Source: an uncultured Lachnospiraceae bacterium (GTDB taxonomy: Bacteria > Bacillota > Clostridia > Lachnospirales > Lachnospiraceae). Taken from it: DNA of 5,811 nt. A model generated the notes under the pieces. That model saw nothing but the letters and a program-made list of their open reading frames with translations, did not search any database and was not told the origin of the DNA. The position numbers and the translations under genes are program-made. The stretch is from assembly GCA_902782655.1 (NCBI GenBank), contig CACZNY010000215.1:1-5811 (forward strand). Direction: 5' to 3'. Below, in pieces: positions 1 to 5,219 of this stretch (positions are counted from its first letter, which is position 1; each line of letters opens with the position of its first letter).

Positions 1-13
1 ATGAAAAGAATAA

Positions 14-226
14 TCAATGCTTAATATATTTTTTGTCTCTGCCGTAGGTGACATAGTGCTTTTCCTCCGCAGCCGAGGAGGCAGTGTAGTATGCCACGGT
101 ATCATCAAACAGGGCTTTCATCCTTGCCTTTTTTTCTCTTTTCTTTCTCTCGTCTTCTTTTTTCTTCTCTTCTTCATTTTTCACGTAATCTGAAAACACA
201 ACTGGTGCGATCATTTCTGACAACAT
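14..226 (-). CDS. small highly charged protein of unknown function (70 aa)
   Basis: I do not recognise this protein. It is accepted as a real gene because its ATG (complement of 224-226) is preceded by a near-ideal ribosome binding site, AAGGAGG, 8 nt upstream, and because it is transcribed divergently from the next gene. The product has three parts. Residues 1-16 are mostly hydrophobic or neutral (MLSEMIAPVVFSDYVK). Residues 17-37 are almost entirely K, E, R and D and should form one charged helix or short coiled coil. The tail, about 38-70, is rich in Tyr and Lys and ends KKYIKH. There is no signal peptide, membrane segment or Cys motif, so it is probably cytoplasmic. The charged segment is low-complexity, so sequence matches to it would say little about ancestry. 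A possible -10 (TATAAA, complement of 305-310) lies upstream without a good -35. It could instead be a chance ORF in a purine-rich strand, but the ribosome binding site argues against that. Confidence 0.6.
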   Translation of the reverse strand: MLSEMIAPVVFSDYVKNEEEKKKEDERKKREKKARMKALFDDTVAYYTASSAAEEKHYVTYGRDKKYIKH

Positions 227-234
227 ATTTTCTG

Positions 235-241
235 CCTCCTT
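235..241 (-). promoter_or_regulatory. ribosome binding site of the 70-aa gene
   Basis: Read on the minus strand this is AAGGAGG, ending 8 nt before the ATG at 226. It is the main evidence that the small charged ORF is translated and that its start is correctly placed. Confidence 0.7.
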
Positions 242-362
242 TCTTTCATTTTATGTTCGTGGCCGGCATCGGTCTACGGTAGGAAAATGCCTTCTTTTCT
301 GATATTTATATCGGCATATTCGGAACAAAACTTTACCTTATGTAACCCTGAGAACATAATAG

Positions 363-371
363 TGGTATAAT
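363..371 (+). promoter_or_regulatory. extended -10 promoter (TGGTATAAT) for the phosphopantetheinyl transferase gene
   Basis: A perfect TATAAT (366-371) is preceded by TG one base upstream (363-364), the extended -10 arrangement that can work without a strong -35. Upstream the best -35 candidate is a poor TGTAAC at 341-346 with a 19-bp spacer. Transcription would start near 377-379, giving a leader of about 75-95 nt. The same nine bases occur facing murG at 3748-3756. Promoter activity is inferred from sequence only. Confidence 0.6.
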
Positions 372-454
372 AGCCAGATATCATTAGTGGCTGTACTTTT
401 GCCGCTTAGGAGATGTTAAAATCTTTGCATTTCAGACAAGTCAAATGAAAATAA

Positions 455-1153
455 TTGAAGGAGAGAGAAACCATCAGAATACTTATTGCAGATTATAAAA
501 AGCTTGGTCTTAATAAAACGTGGGAAGGGCTGCTGCCATATCTTAGCGTACCGGAGAGGGAGAAGGCTCTGCGATACCGATTTGATGCCGACAGGATAAG
601 ATCCGTGACGGGGGCGTGTCTGATAAAAGCCGGTACGAGGGGGGCATATCCGGACGGGGATTTCAGGATCAGGGTAACAGAGCTTGGCAAGCCATATGTA
701 GAGGGAAGATCAGGCTATGAATTTAATCTTTCCCATTCCGGCAGCATAATAGCATTTGCTGAGGATGAGGCTAAGGTTGGGATTGATGTGGAGCTGATAA
801 AGAATAAGGACTGGAGGATATTCCACAGATATCTTACCGGCAGCGAGATGTCGATGATAGAAAGTTCCGGTGATCCGGAGGCCTGTTTTTTTGATGTTTG
901 GACTACGAGGGAGGCTTTTGCCAAGGAGGAAGGCTTAGGGCTTAAGATACTGGATGAAGAATTTACGGTAGACTATAAGGTACATGAAATAAGCTATGAC
1001 AGCCGAAGGCTTTTCTTTAAGCTCTTTGATCATACTGCCGATGAAAGATATAAAATATGCGTCTGTTCGCCGCATGACGTATCAGACGCACAGATAGAAG
1101 CTCTTTCAGGAGCGGACTGGGAGGACATCGTAAGACGGATAACGCACCTGTGA
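455..1153 (+). CDS. 4'-phosphopantetheinyl transferase, Sfp type
   Basis: This enzyme moves the phosphopantetheine arm of CoA onto a conserved Ser of acyl, peptidyl or aryl carrier proteins in the cytoplasm. Counting from TTG 455 (232 aa), the family motifs are GKPY (78-81), NLSHSG (91-96), VGIDVE (108-113) and WTTREAFAKEEGLGL (149-163). Expected Mg2+ ligands are D111, E113 and E153, with K157 the conserved lysine; all are present. The length fits the Sfp class rather than AcpS (about 120 aa). The start is uncertain. An in-frame TGA at 446-448 blocks anything further upstream, and TTG 455 has no ribosome binding site before it. A strong AAGGAG (458-463) lies inside the ORF, 9 nt before ATC 473, exactly where relatives begin (-RILIADY). 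The true protein may therefore start at 473 (226 aa). No carrier-protein gene is nearby, so its target cannot be named. Confidence 0.9.
   Translation: MKERETIRILIADYKKLGLNKTWEGLLPYLSVPEREKALRYRFDADRIRSVTGACLIKAGTRGAYPDGDFRIRVTELGKPYVEGRSGYEFNLSHSGSIIAFAEDEAKVGIDVELIKNKDWRIFHRYLTGSEMSMIESSGDPEACFFDVWTTREAFAKEEGLGLKILDEEFTVDYKVHEISYDSRRLFFKLFDHTADERYKICVCSPHDVSDAQIEALSGADWEDIVRRITHL
458..463 (+). promoter_or_regulatory. ribosome binding site AAGGAG that places the transferase start downstream of TTG 455
   Basis: AAGGAG lies 3' of the only standard start codon available (TTG 455) and 9 nt 5' of ATC 473. No purine-rich site occurs at the right distance before 455. The sequence therefore suggests initiation on a non-standard codon, or loss of an ATG by one base change. 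Confidence 0.55.
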
Positions 1154-1159
1154 GCTCTG

Positions 1160-2155
1160 TCATTTTCCGAATTTAAACAGGGTGTCAAGCTTTCGAAGAT
1201 CCCTGAACTCGCCCTTAACCTGCATATCACCGGTCATGAATGCGCGCTGGAACGTTTCTGCTCCCGCCGTGATGTTTATCAGCTTTTCCTTATCCATACG
1301 GCAAAGGACAGAGGGATTCTCAGCCGTACCGTAATGGATATCAAGATCCCTTCCCTTGATAATCAGGGCAAGCGGCTTATCGACTCCGTTGATGATGAAG
1401 CTGTAGGATGCACTGAAGGCGGGATCCGGGACAAAATGACCCTGAAAATCCTTTATAAGCATATCGTCTACCGATACCCCCTGATTGTTCATGAGGGACT
1501 TGAAATGAGAGGCCAGCTCCTTAATATCTTCTTTCTGGGTCTGCACGAATTTGTCATCTGAGGCGTATTTTGAAAGCTGCTCTGCATCCTGCGGGGAGAG
1601 TTCGATCTGAGGGCCTACCGATACCATCTGCCTAACTGCCTGATTTGATGCAGGAAGGGCGACCATCTTTTGAGAGATGGTGCGATACAGATTTTCAGCC
1701 TTCTTCTCGACCAGTGTGGCATAATCATCATTAAGCTCGAAGGATACCGTGTCCTGGACATAGCCGCAGATTCCGGAGCAGGGCTTGCCGCCCAGTATCT
1801 CCCACGCCTGTGCCAGATCCAGCTTGCCCTCTCTCTCTCCGTAGGTAGTGCTCATGACTACGGGGCACATATATATCTTTGTTATCTTTTCCTTATTGCC
1901 GTAGAGCCACAGAGCATCCAGAAATTCCGCCATAAAGCCTCCGGTACCATGCCACTCCACAGTAGAGGCAAGGATGATTCCGTCACAATCATTGACCGTA
2001 TTCGCCAGAGAGGAAATGTTGCGCCTTTCCTCGTACAGATTATATCTCGTCACCTTGACGTTAATGTCTTCAAGAACAGCCTGCATACGTGTGATGACGG
2101 TATTTGTAGGGTCGCCTACTATTCCTCTGCCGCCATAGTAGATATTTACTCTCAT
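1160..2155 (-). CDS. flavodoxin-like / SCP2 domain fusion protein
   Basis: This 331-aa protein joins two domains. Residues 1-165 or so look like a flavodoxin-fold NAD(P)H-dependent FMN oxidoreductase: an opening beta strand and glycine-rich phosphate loop (VNIYYGGRGIVGDPTNT, 3-19), a second loop near 63-80 (ASTVEWHGTGGFMAEFLD) and a third near 98-108 (PVVMSTTYGER). Residues 170-230 are a charged helical linker. Residues 235-330 resemble a sterol carrier protein 2 (SCP2) domain, with the closing pattern of a lipid-binding pocket (ITAGAETFQRAFMTGDMQVKGE, 295-316, then DTLFKF). There is no signal peptide or membrane helix, so it is cytoplasmic. FMN and a hydrophobic ligand are expected from the families; the substrate is unknown. 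The ATG is preceded by GGAAGG and lies 20 bp after the HIT gene stop, so it is the last gene of the murG-HIT cluster. Its stop codon is 6 bp from that of the convergent transferase gene. Confidence 0.8.
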   Translation of the reverse strand: MRVNIYYGGRGIVGDPTNTVITRMQAVLEDINVKVTRYNLYEERRNISSLANTVNDCDGIILASTVEWHGTGGFMAEFLDALWLYGNKEKITKIYMCPVVMSTTYGEREGKLDLAQAWEILGGKPCSGICGYVQDTVSFELNDDYATLVEKKAENLYRTISQKMVALPASNQAVRQMVSVGPQIELSPQDAEQLSKYASDDKFVQTQKEDIKELASHFKSLMNNQGVSVDDMLIKDFQGHFVPDPAFSASYSFIINGVDKPLALIIKGRDLDIHYGTAENPSVLCRMDKEKLINITAGAETFQRAFMTGDMQVKGEFRDLRKLDTLFKFGK

Positions 2156-2175
2156 CTGTCAGCCTTCCATATTGA

Positions 2176-2583
2176 TTACAGTTTGATTTCTTCAGCAAGA
2201 GCCATAAGCTCATCATTATCTGGCTTTCCGGGTTTCCAGCCTATGAGCTGTCCGTCATCCTTGTATCTGGGGATAAGGTGGATATGGAAATGAAAGACCG
2301 TCTGACCCGCAGTCTCGCCGTTATTCTGAACGACATTATATCCGTCTGCATGAAGCTTTTCCGTTAGAGCTGTCACAAGCTTTTTTGAAAGGACGGCAGC
2401 CTTTGAAAGCAACCCGTCAGGTATCTCATAAAGATTGGCGTAATGTTCTTTCGGAAGAATAAGCGCGTGTCCTCTGGTCGCGGGTCCCGCGTCAAGGATC
2501 ACCGTGAAATCATCGTCCTCATAGATGATGTTCGTGTTGAATACATGGTTTGCCAGCTTACAGAAAATACAATCATCCTTCAT
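2176..2583 (-). CDS. HIT-family (histidine triad) nucleotide-binding protein, Hint-like
   Basis: HIT proteins of this branch hydrolyse or transfer nucleoside monophosphates from phosphoramidates and related adducts in the cytoplasm. The 135-aa product has the histidine triad HFHIHLIPR (98-106), with H100 the expected nucleophile. Upstream is the typical VVQNNGETAGQTV stretch (84-96). C5 and C8 (CIFC) with H47 and H98 fit the structural zinc site of the Gram-positive Hint subgroup. Length is normal. The ATG has an excellent AAAGGAGG 8 nt upstream. It lies 63 bp downstream of murG, with a hairpin in the gap, and 20 bp upstream of the flavodoxin-SCP2 gene, so co-transcription is likely. The family is nearly universal and its physiological substrate is rarely known, so context does not assign a pathway. 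Confidence 0.93.
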   Translation of the reverse strand: MKDDCIFCKLANHVFNTNIIYEDDDFTVILDAGPATRGHALILPKEHYANLYEIPDGLLSKAAVLSKKLVTALTEKLHADGYNVVQNNGETAGQTVFHFHIHLIPRYKDDGQLIGWKPGKPDNDELMALAEEIKL

Positions 2584-2591
2584 TCTGAAAT

Positions 2592-2599
2592 CCTCCTTT
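2592..2599 (-). promoter_or_regulatory. ribosome binding site of the HIT gene
   Basis: On the minus strand this is AAAGGAGG, 8 nt before the ATG at 2583. It follows the intercistronic hairpin (2601-2618) by a single base, so folding of that hairpin could affect ribosome access. Confidence 0.75.
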
Positions 2600-2600
2600 G

Positions 2601-2618
2601 CGGCAGGCGAAGCTGCCG
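2601..2618 (-). repeat. intercistronic hairpin between murG and the HIT gene
   Basis: A perfect 6-bp GC-rich inverted repeat, CGGCAG / CTGCCG, encloses a 6-nt loop (CTTCGC on the transcribed strand). It ends one base before the AAAGGAGG of the HIT gene. No T run follows on the minus strand, so it is not a standard intrinsic terminator. An RNA-stability or translation-control element is possible, but a stem this short can also arise by chance. Confidence 0.45.
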
Positions 2619-2646
2619 TTTGAAATACTTTGTGCGGTAAACTCAG

Positions 2647-3711
2647 TTATACAGAGTCAATGACCCCGCAGATGGCATCCACTGATCCGGTCTCAGGGGC
2701 ATCGTTCATGGCACTGATATATTTATCTCTGTTATTATATACTTCCTCTATGGAGGAAAGCAGGGTATCGTCATTCATGTTTTCTTCGGGCAGTACCCTG
2801 CTGTAGCCGCTCTTCTCAAATGCACGGGCATTAAGTATCTGGTCTCCTCTGGAGCCGGCGGTGCTTAAGGGTATCAAAAGATTTGGCTTTTTTAGGGCGA
2901 GCAGCTCGAATATCGCATTGGAGCCGGCTCTTGAAACTACTATATCAGCCAGAGCATATATGTCTGCCAGCTCATCCGATATATATTCGTACTGCATGTA
3001 TCCGCTGCATCGGTTTAATGTGGGATCGAGCTTTCCTTTCCCGCACAGGTGGATAACATTAAATCGCTCAGTAAGCATGGGCAGGGCGGAACGGATGGCT
3101 TCATTTACATTCTGCGCTCCCAGTGATCCGCCTATTACCATGAGATAAGGATGCCCATCATCTCTCATATTCACAAAAGCTTTCGCTTTCTCCGGAGATC
3201 CGTTAAGGAGTGAGGATCTGATGGGAGACCCGGTAAAGACTCCTTTATCCTCTGGAAGCAGAGACAGTGTATCCTTAAATGAGCAGCATATTTTTTTTGC
3301 GGAGCCGTAAGAAAGCTTATTTGCAAGTCCGGGAGTCATATCGGATTCGTGTATCACCACAGGAATCTTCAGTGATGCGGCAGCCTTGACGACGGGTACA
3401 GAGACAAAACCGCCTTTTGAAAACACTACATCCGGATAAAGAACCTTCAGGATTCGCCTTGCCTCCACATACCCTTTGATCACCCTGAAGGGGTCTGTGA
3501 AATTTTTCAGATCAAAATAACGTCTGAGCTTACCCGTGGCGATCCCGTAATATCTTATGCCGGCTGATTCTACGATTTTCTTCTCGATGCCGTCATAAGA
3601 GCCTATATAAGTAATGTCGTATCCTCTTCCCTGAAGTGTCGGAACAAGCGCAAGATTAGGATAACAGTGTCCGGCAGTTCCTCCGCCCGTAAGGACTATC
3701 TTTTTTGCCAT
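2647..3711 (-). CDS. murG: UDP-N-acetylglucosamine--undecaprenyl-PP-MurNAc-pentapeptide GlcNAc transferase (MurG)
   Basis: MurG adds GlcNAc from UDP-GlcNAc to lipid I to make lipid II, at the inner face of the cytoplasmic membrane. The protein is 354 aa, normal for the family, with both halves of a GT-B fold. N-terminal acceptor half: TGGGTAGH (8-15), SKGGFVSVP (98-106) and HESDMTPGLANK (121-132). Hinge region: FTGSPIR (159-165). C-terminal donor half: GGSLGAQNVN (194-203), SRAGSNAIFELLAL (260-273) and GDQILNA (289-295); E269 is at the expected ribose-binding position. The first loop has Ala where many MurG proteins have Gly (GGGTGGH). The HESD/SRAGSN pattern resembles the Gram-positive form that in some Bacillus is annotated as MurG2. 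No other mur or fts gene adjoins it, so it lies outside a division and cell wall cluster, at least on this side. It appears to be the first gene of a three-gene minus-strand unit. The ribosome binding site is modest (GAGG, 10 nt before ATG). Confidence 0.95.
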   Translation of the reverse strand: MAKKIVLTGGGTAGHCYPNLALVPTLQGRGYDITYIGSYDGIEKKIVESAGIRYYGIATGKLRRYFDLKNFTDPFRVIKGYVEARRILKVLYPDVVFSKGGFVSVPVVKAAASLKIPVVIHESDMTPGLANKLSYGSAKKICCSFKDTLSLLPEDKGVFTGSPIRSSLLNGSPEKAKAFVNMRDDGHPYLMVIGGSLGAQNVNEAIRSALPMLTERFNVIHLCGKGKLDPTLNRCSGYMQYEYISDELADIYALADIVVSRAGSNAIFELLALKKPNLLIPLSTAGSRGDQILNARAFEKSGYSRVLPEENMNDDTLLSSIEEVYNNRDKYISAMNDAPETGSVDAICGVIDSV

Positions 3712-3747
3712 TTATATTCAGCCTCTGATTGAAAAGATTTATGAAAT

Positions 3748-3756
3748 ATTATACCA
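3748..3756 (-). promoter_or_regulatory. extended -10 promoter (TGGTATAAT) for murG
   Basis: Read on the minus strand the bases are TGG followed by a perfect TATAAT, identical over nine bases to the promoter proposed before the transferase gene. Transcription would start near 3741, giving a murG leader of about 30 nt that carries the GAGG ribosome binding site. It is inferred from sequence alone. Confidence 0.55.
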
Positions 3757-3800
3757 TAATACAAGCGTAAAGAAGAAATCCGCTTAATAAAAAACAGCAC

Positions 3801-3805
3801 GGAGG
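3801..3805 (+). promoter_or_regulatory. ribosome binding site of pgi
   Basis: GGAGG ends 10 nt before ATG 3816 and only 1 nt before ATG 3807. This decides the start in favour of 3816. Confidence 0.75.
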
Positions 3806-3815
3806 TATGCAGATT

Positions 3816-5162
3816 ATGGCGAAGGTAACATATGATTATTCAAAAGCACTTGGTTTTATAAGCGAAGAGGAAGTTGAACTGATACGTCCTCAGGTGGAGG
3901 CGGCAAAGGAGCTGCTTCTTTCAAAAAAGGGGGCCGGAAACGATTTCCTGGGGTGGCTTGATCTGCCCGTGGATTACGATAAGGAGGAATTTGCGCGTAT
4001 AAAGAAGGCTGCTGAAAAGATCAGGAGTGATTCCGAAGTGCTTTTGGTGGTAGGCATAGGCGGATCATACCTTGGAGCAAGGGCGGCTATAGAGTTCTTA
4101 AAGCACAATTTCTTCAATTCGGTAAACAGGGAAAAAAGGAATGCTCCTGAGATATATTTCCTGGGCAACAATATTTCTTCAACTTATATACATGACCTTA
4201 TCGAAGTCATAGGTGACAGAGATTTCTCAATAAATATGATCTCAAAGTCCGGTACGACAACGGAACCCGGCATATCCTTCCGTATATTTAAGGAGCTTAT
4301 GGAGAATAAATACGGCAAGGAGGAGGCATCGAAGAGGATATATGCTACGACGGATGCTAAAAAGGGAGCGCTGAAGAGTCTCGCTGATTCCGAAGGATAT
4401 GAGGAGTTTGTTGTGCCTGATAACGTAGGGGGCAGATTCTCGGTTCTTACAGCGGTAGGCCTTCTGCCCATAGCAGTGGCCGGAGCCGATATTGATGCTC
4501 TGATGAAGGGGGCAGCAGAGGGCCGGGAGATGGCTCAGAAAAATGCTTTTGCGGATAACGATGCCCTGAAGTACGCGGCAGTAAGGAATATACTTTACAG
4601 AAAAGGTAAGGCAGTGGAAATAGTAGCCAATTATGAGCCTTCTCTTCATTATATATCTGAATGGTGGAAGCAGCTTTACGGCGAGTCTGAGGGAAAGGAT
4701 CAGAAGGGGATATTCCCTGCTTCCGTGGATCTTACGACCGATCTTCATTCCATGGGCCAGTTCATACAGGACGGAGCCCGTATCATGTTTGAGACAGTAA
4801 TAAATATTGAGAAGGTAAGGCATGAGATCACAATGAAGAAGGCGGATAATAATCTGGACGGTCTGGATTACCTGGCGGATAAGACTGTGGACTTTGCCAA
4901 TAAGTGTGCGATGAACGGCACGATACTGGCTCATACGGATGGTAATGTGCCTAATGCCGTTATAAATATACCGGAGCAGACTGAGCAGTATCTGGGACAG
5001 CTTTTCTATTTCTTTGAGTTTGCCTGTGGTGTGTCAGGATATATGCTCGGCGTGAATCCTTTCAACCAGCCCGGAGTAGAGAGCTACAAGAAGAATATGT
5101 TCGCTCTTCTTGGGAAGCCCGGATATGAGGACAAGACAGAGGAGCTCAGGGCAAGGCTGTAG
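3816..5162 (+). CDS. pgi: glucose-6-phosphate isomerase
   Basis: Pgi interconverts glucose-6-phosphate and fructose-6-phosphate in glycolysis and gluconeogenesis, in the cytoplasm. With the start at 3816 the protein is 448 aa, typical for the short Gram-positive form. Visible landmarks are the sugar-phosphate (SIS) loop GIGGSYLG (80-87), SKSGTTTEP (143-151), the first family signature [14 protein letters not shown] (205-218) and the second, [19 protein letters not shown] (413-431). Expected catalytic residues are present: E290 (YGESEGK), H311 (DLHSMGQ) and K425 (ESYKK). An ATG at 3807 is also in frame but lies only 1 nt after GGAGG (3801-3805), too close. The ATG at 3816 is 10 nt away and gives the usual [11 protein letters not shown] opening. 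The gene is divergent from murG and 57 bp upstream of the amidohydrolase gene, which may share its transcript. Confidence 0.97.
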   Translation: MAKVTYDYSKALGFISEEEVELIRPQVEAAKELLLSKKGAGNDFLGWLDLPVDYDKEEFARIKKAAEKIRSDSEVLLVVGIGGSYLGARAAIEFLKHNFFNSVNREKRNAPEIYFLGNNISSTYIHDLIEVIGDRDFSINMISKSGTTTEPGISFRIFKELMENKYGKEEASKRIYATTDAKKGALKSLADSEGYEEFVVPDNVGGRFSVLTAVGLLPIAVAGADIDALMKGAAEGREMAQKNAFADNDALKYAAVRNILYRKGKAVEIVANYEPSLHYISEWWKQLYGESEGKDQKGIFPASVDLTTDLHSMGQFIQDGARIMFETVINIEKVRHEITMKKADNNLDGLDYLADKTVDFANKCAMNGTILAHTDGNVPNAVINIPEQTEQYLGQLFYFFEFACGVSGYMLGVNPFNQPGVESYKKNMFALLGKPGYEDKTEELRARL

Positions 5163-5170
5163 GAGCGCAA

Positions 5171-5218
5171 ATGATTTCCCTGCATGGCGGATGCTGCAGG
5201 GAAAAGGAGACAGGATGA
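5171..5218 (+). CDS. possible 15-codon leader peptide (MISLHGGCCREKETG)
   Basis: A short ORF begins at ATG 5171, 5 nt after AGGAG (5161-5165), which overlaps the pgi stop codon. It ends with TGA 5216-5218, one base before the amidohydrolase ATG at 5220. It runs through both arms of the intercistronic hairpin and through the next gene's ribosome binding site. The arrangement would allow its translation to open the hairpin and couple to the next gene. There is no run of one amino acid as in classical attenuator peptides. A short ORF of this length can easily occur by chance, so this is only a candidate. Confidence 0.2.
   Translation: MISLHGGCCREKETG
5175..5204 (+). repeat. intercistronic hairpin between pgi and the amidohydrolase gene
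   Basis: A perfect 10-bp inverted repeat, TTTCCCTGCA (5175-5184) and TGCAGGGAAA (5195-5204), encloses a 10-nt loop. An alternative fold pairs GCAT with ATGC closer in. The 3' arm runs directly into the AAGGAG of the next gene. No T run follows, so this is not a standard terminator. Likely roles are transcript stabilisation or processing after pgi, or limiting translation of the downstream gene; which applies is inference. Confidence 0.65.
5204..5209 (+). promoter_or_regulatory. ribosome binding site of the amidohydrolase gene
   Basis: AAGGAG lies 10 nt before ATG 5220. The nearer ATG at 5215 is followed at once by a stop (ATG AAA TGA), so 5220 is the real start. The site touches the 3' arm of the hairpin. 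Confidence 0.65.
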
Positions 5219-5219
5219 A

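Larger units (their letters stand above)
3712..3815. promoter_or_regulatory. divergent promoter region between murG and pgi
   Basis: This 104-bp AT-rich spacer must drive both flanking genes. On the minus strand there is a clear extended -10, TGGTATAAT (complement of 3748-3756), facing murG, without a good -35. On the plus strand a TTGAAA (3729-3734) is a reasonable -35, but the possible -10 boxes, TATACC (3750-3755) and CATAAT (3755-3760), give spacers of 15 and 20 bp, so the pgi promoter is not resolved. The two promoters would overlap. A weak AAGCG/CGCTT inverted repeat (3763-3767, 3781-3785) is also present. Confidence 0.5.

Noticed and set aside
413..448. ATG 413 near an AGGAG, in frame with the transferase
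   Set aside because: The frame closes at TGA 446-448 after 11 codons, and the purine-rich site overlaps the ATG, so neither a longer transferase nor a convincing leader peptide is supported.
445..498. ATG 445 as start of the transferase
   Set aside because: It is in a different frame from the transferase, reaches a stop after 17 codons and has no ribosome binding site.
1670..2293. 207-codon plus-strand open frame across the flavodoxin-SCP2 and HIT genes
   Set aside because: It is antisense to two well-supported genes with good ribosome binding sites and clear motifs, and no domain is visible in its product.
3763..3785. AAGCG/CGCTT inverted repeat as a terminator or riboswitch stem before pgi
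   Set aside because: Only 5 bp with a 13-nt AT-rich loop, and followed by A-rich rather than T-rich sequence on the pgi strand.
3807..3815. Upstream ATG giving a 451-aa Pgi (MQI extension)
   Set aside because: GGAGG ends only 1 nt before this ATG. The ATG at 3816 has normal 10-nt spacing and the usual family N-terminus.
4242..4934. Long 230-codon open frame on the minus strand inside pgi
   Set aside because: It is wholly antisense to pgi, whose motifs and catalytic residues are complete. The translation has no recognisable domain and looks like a reading-frame shadow.
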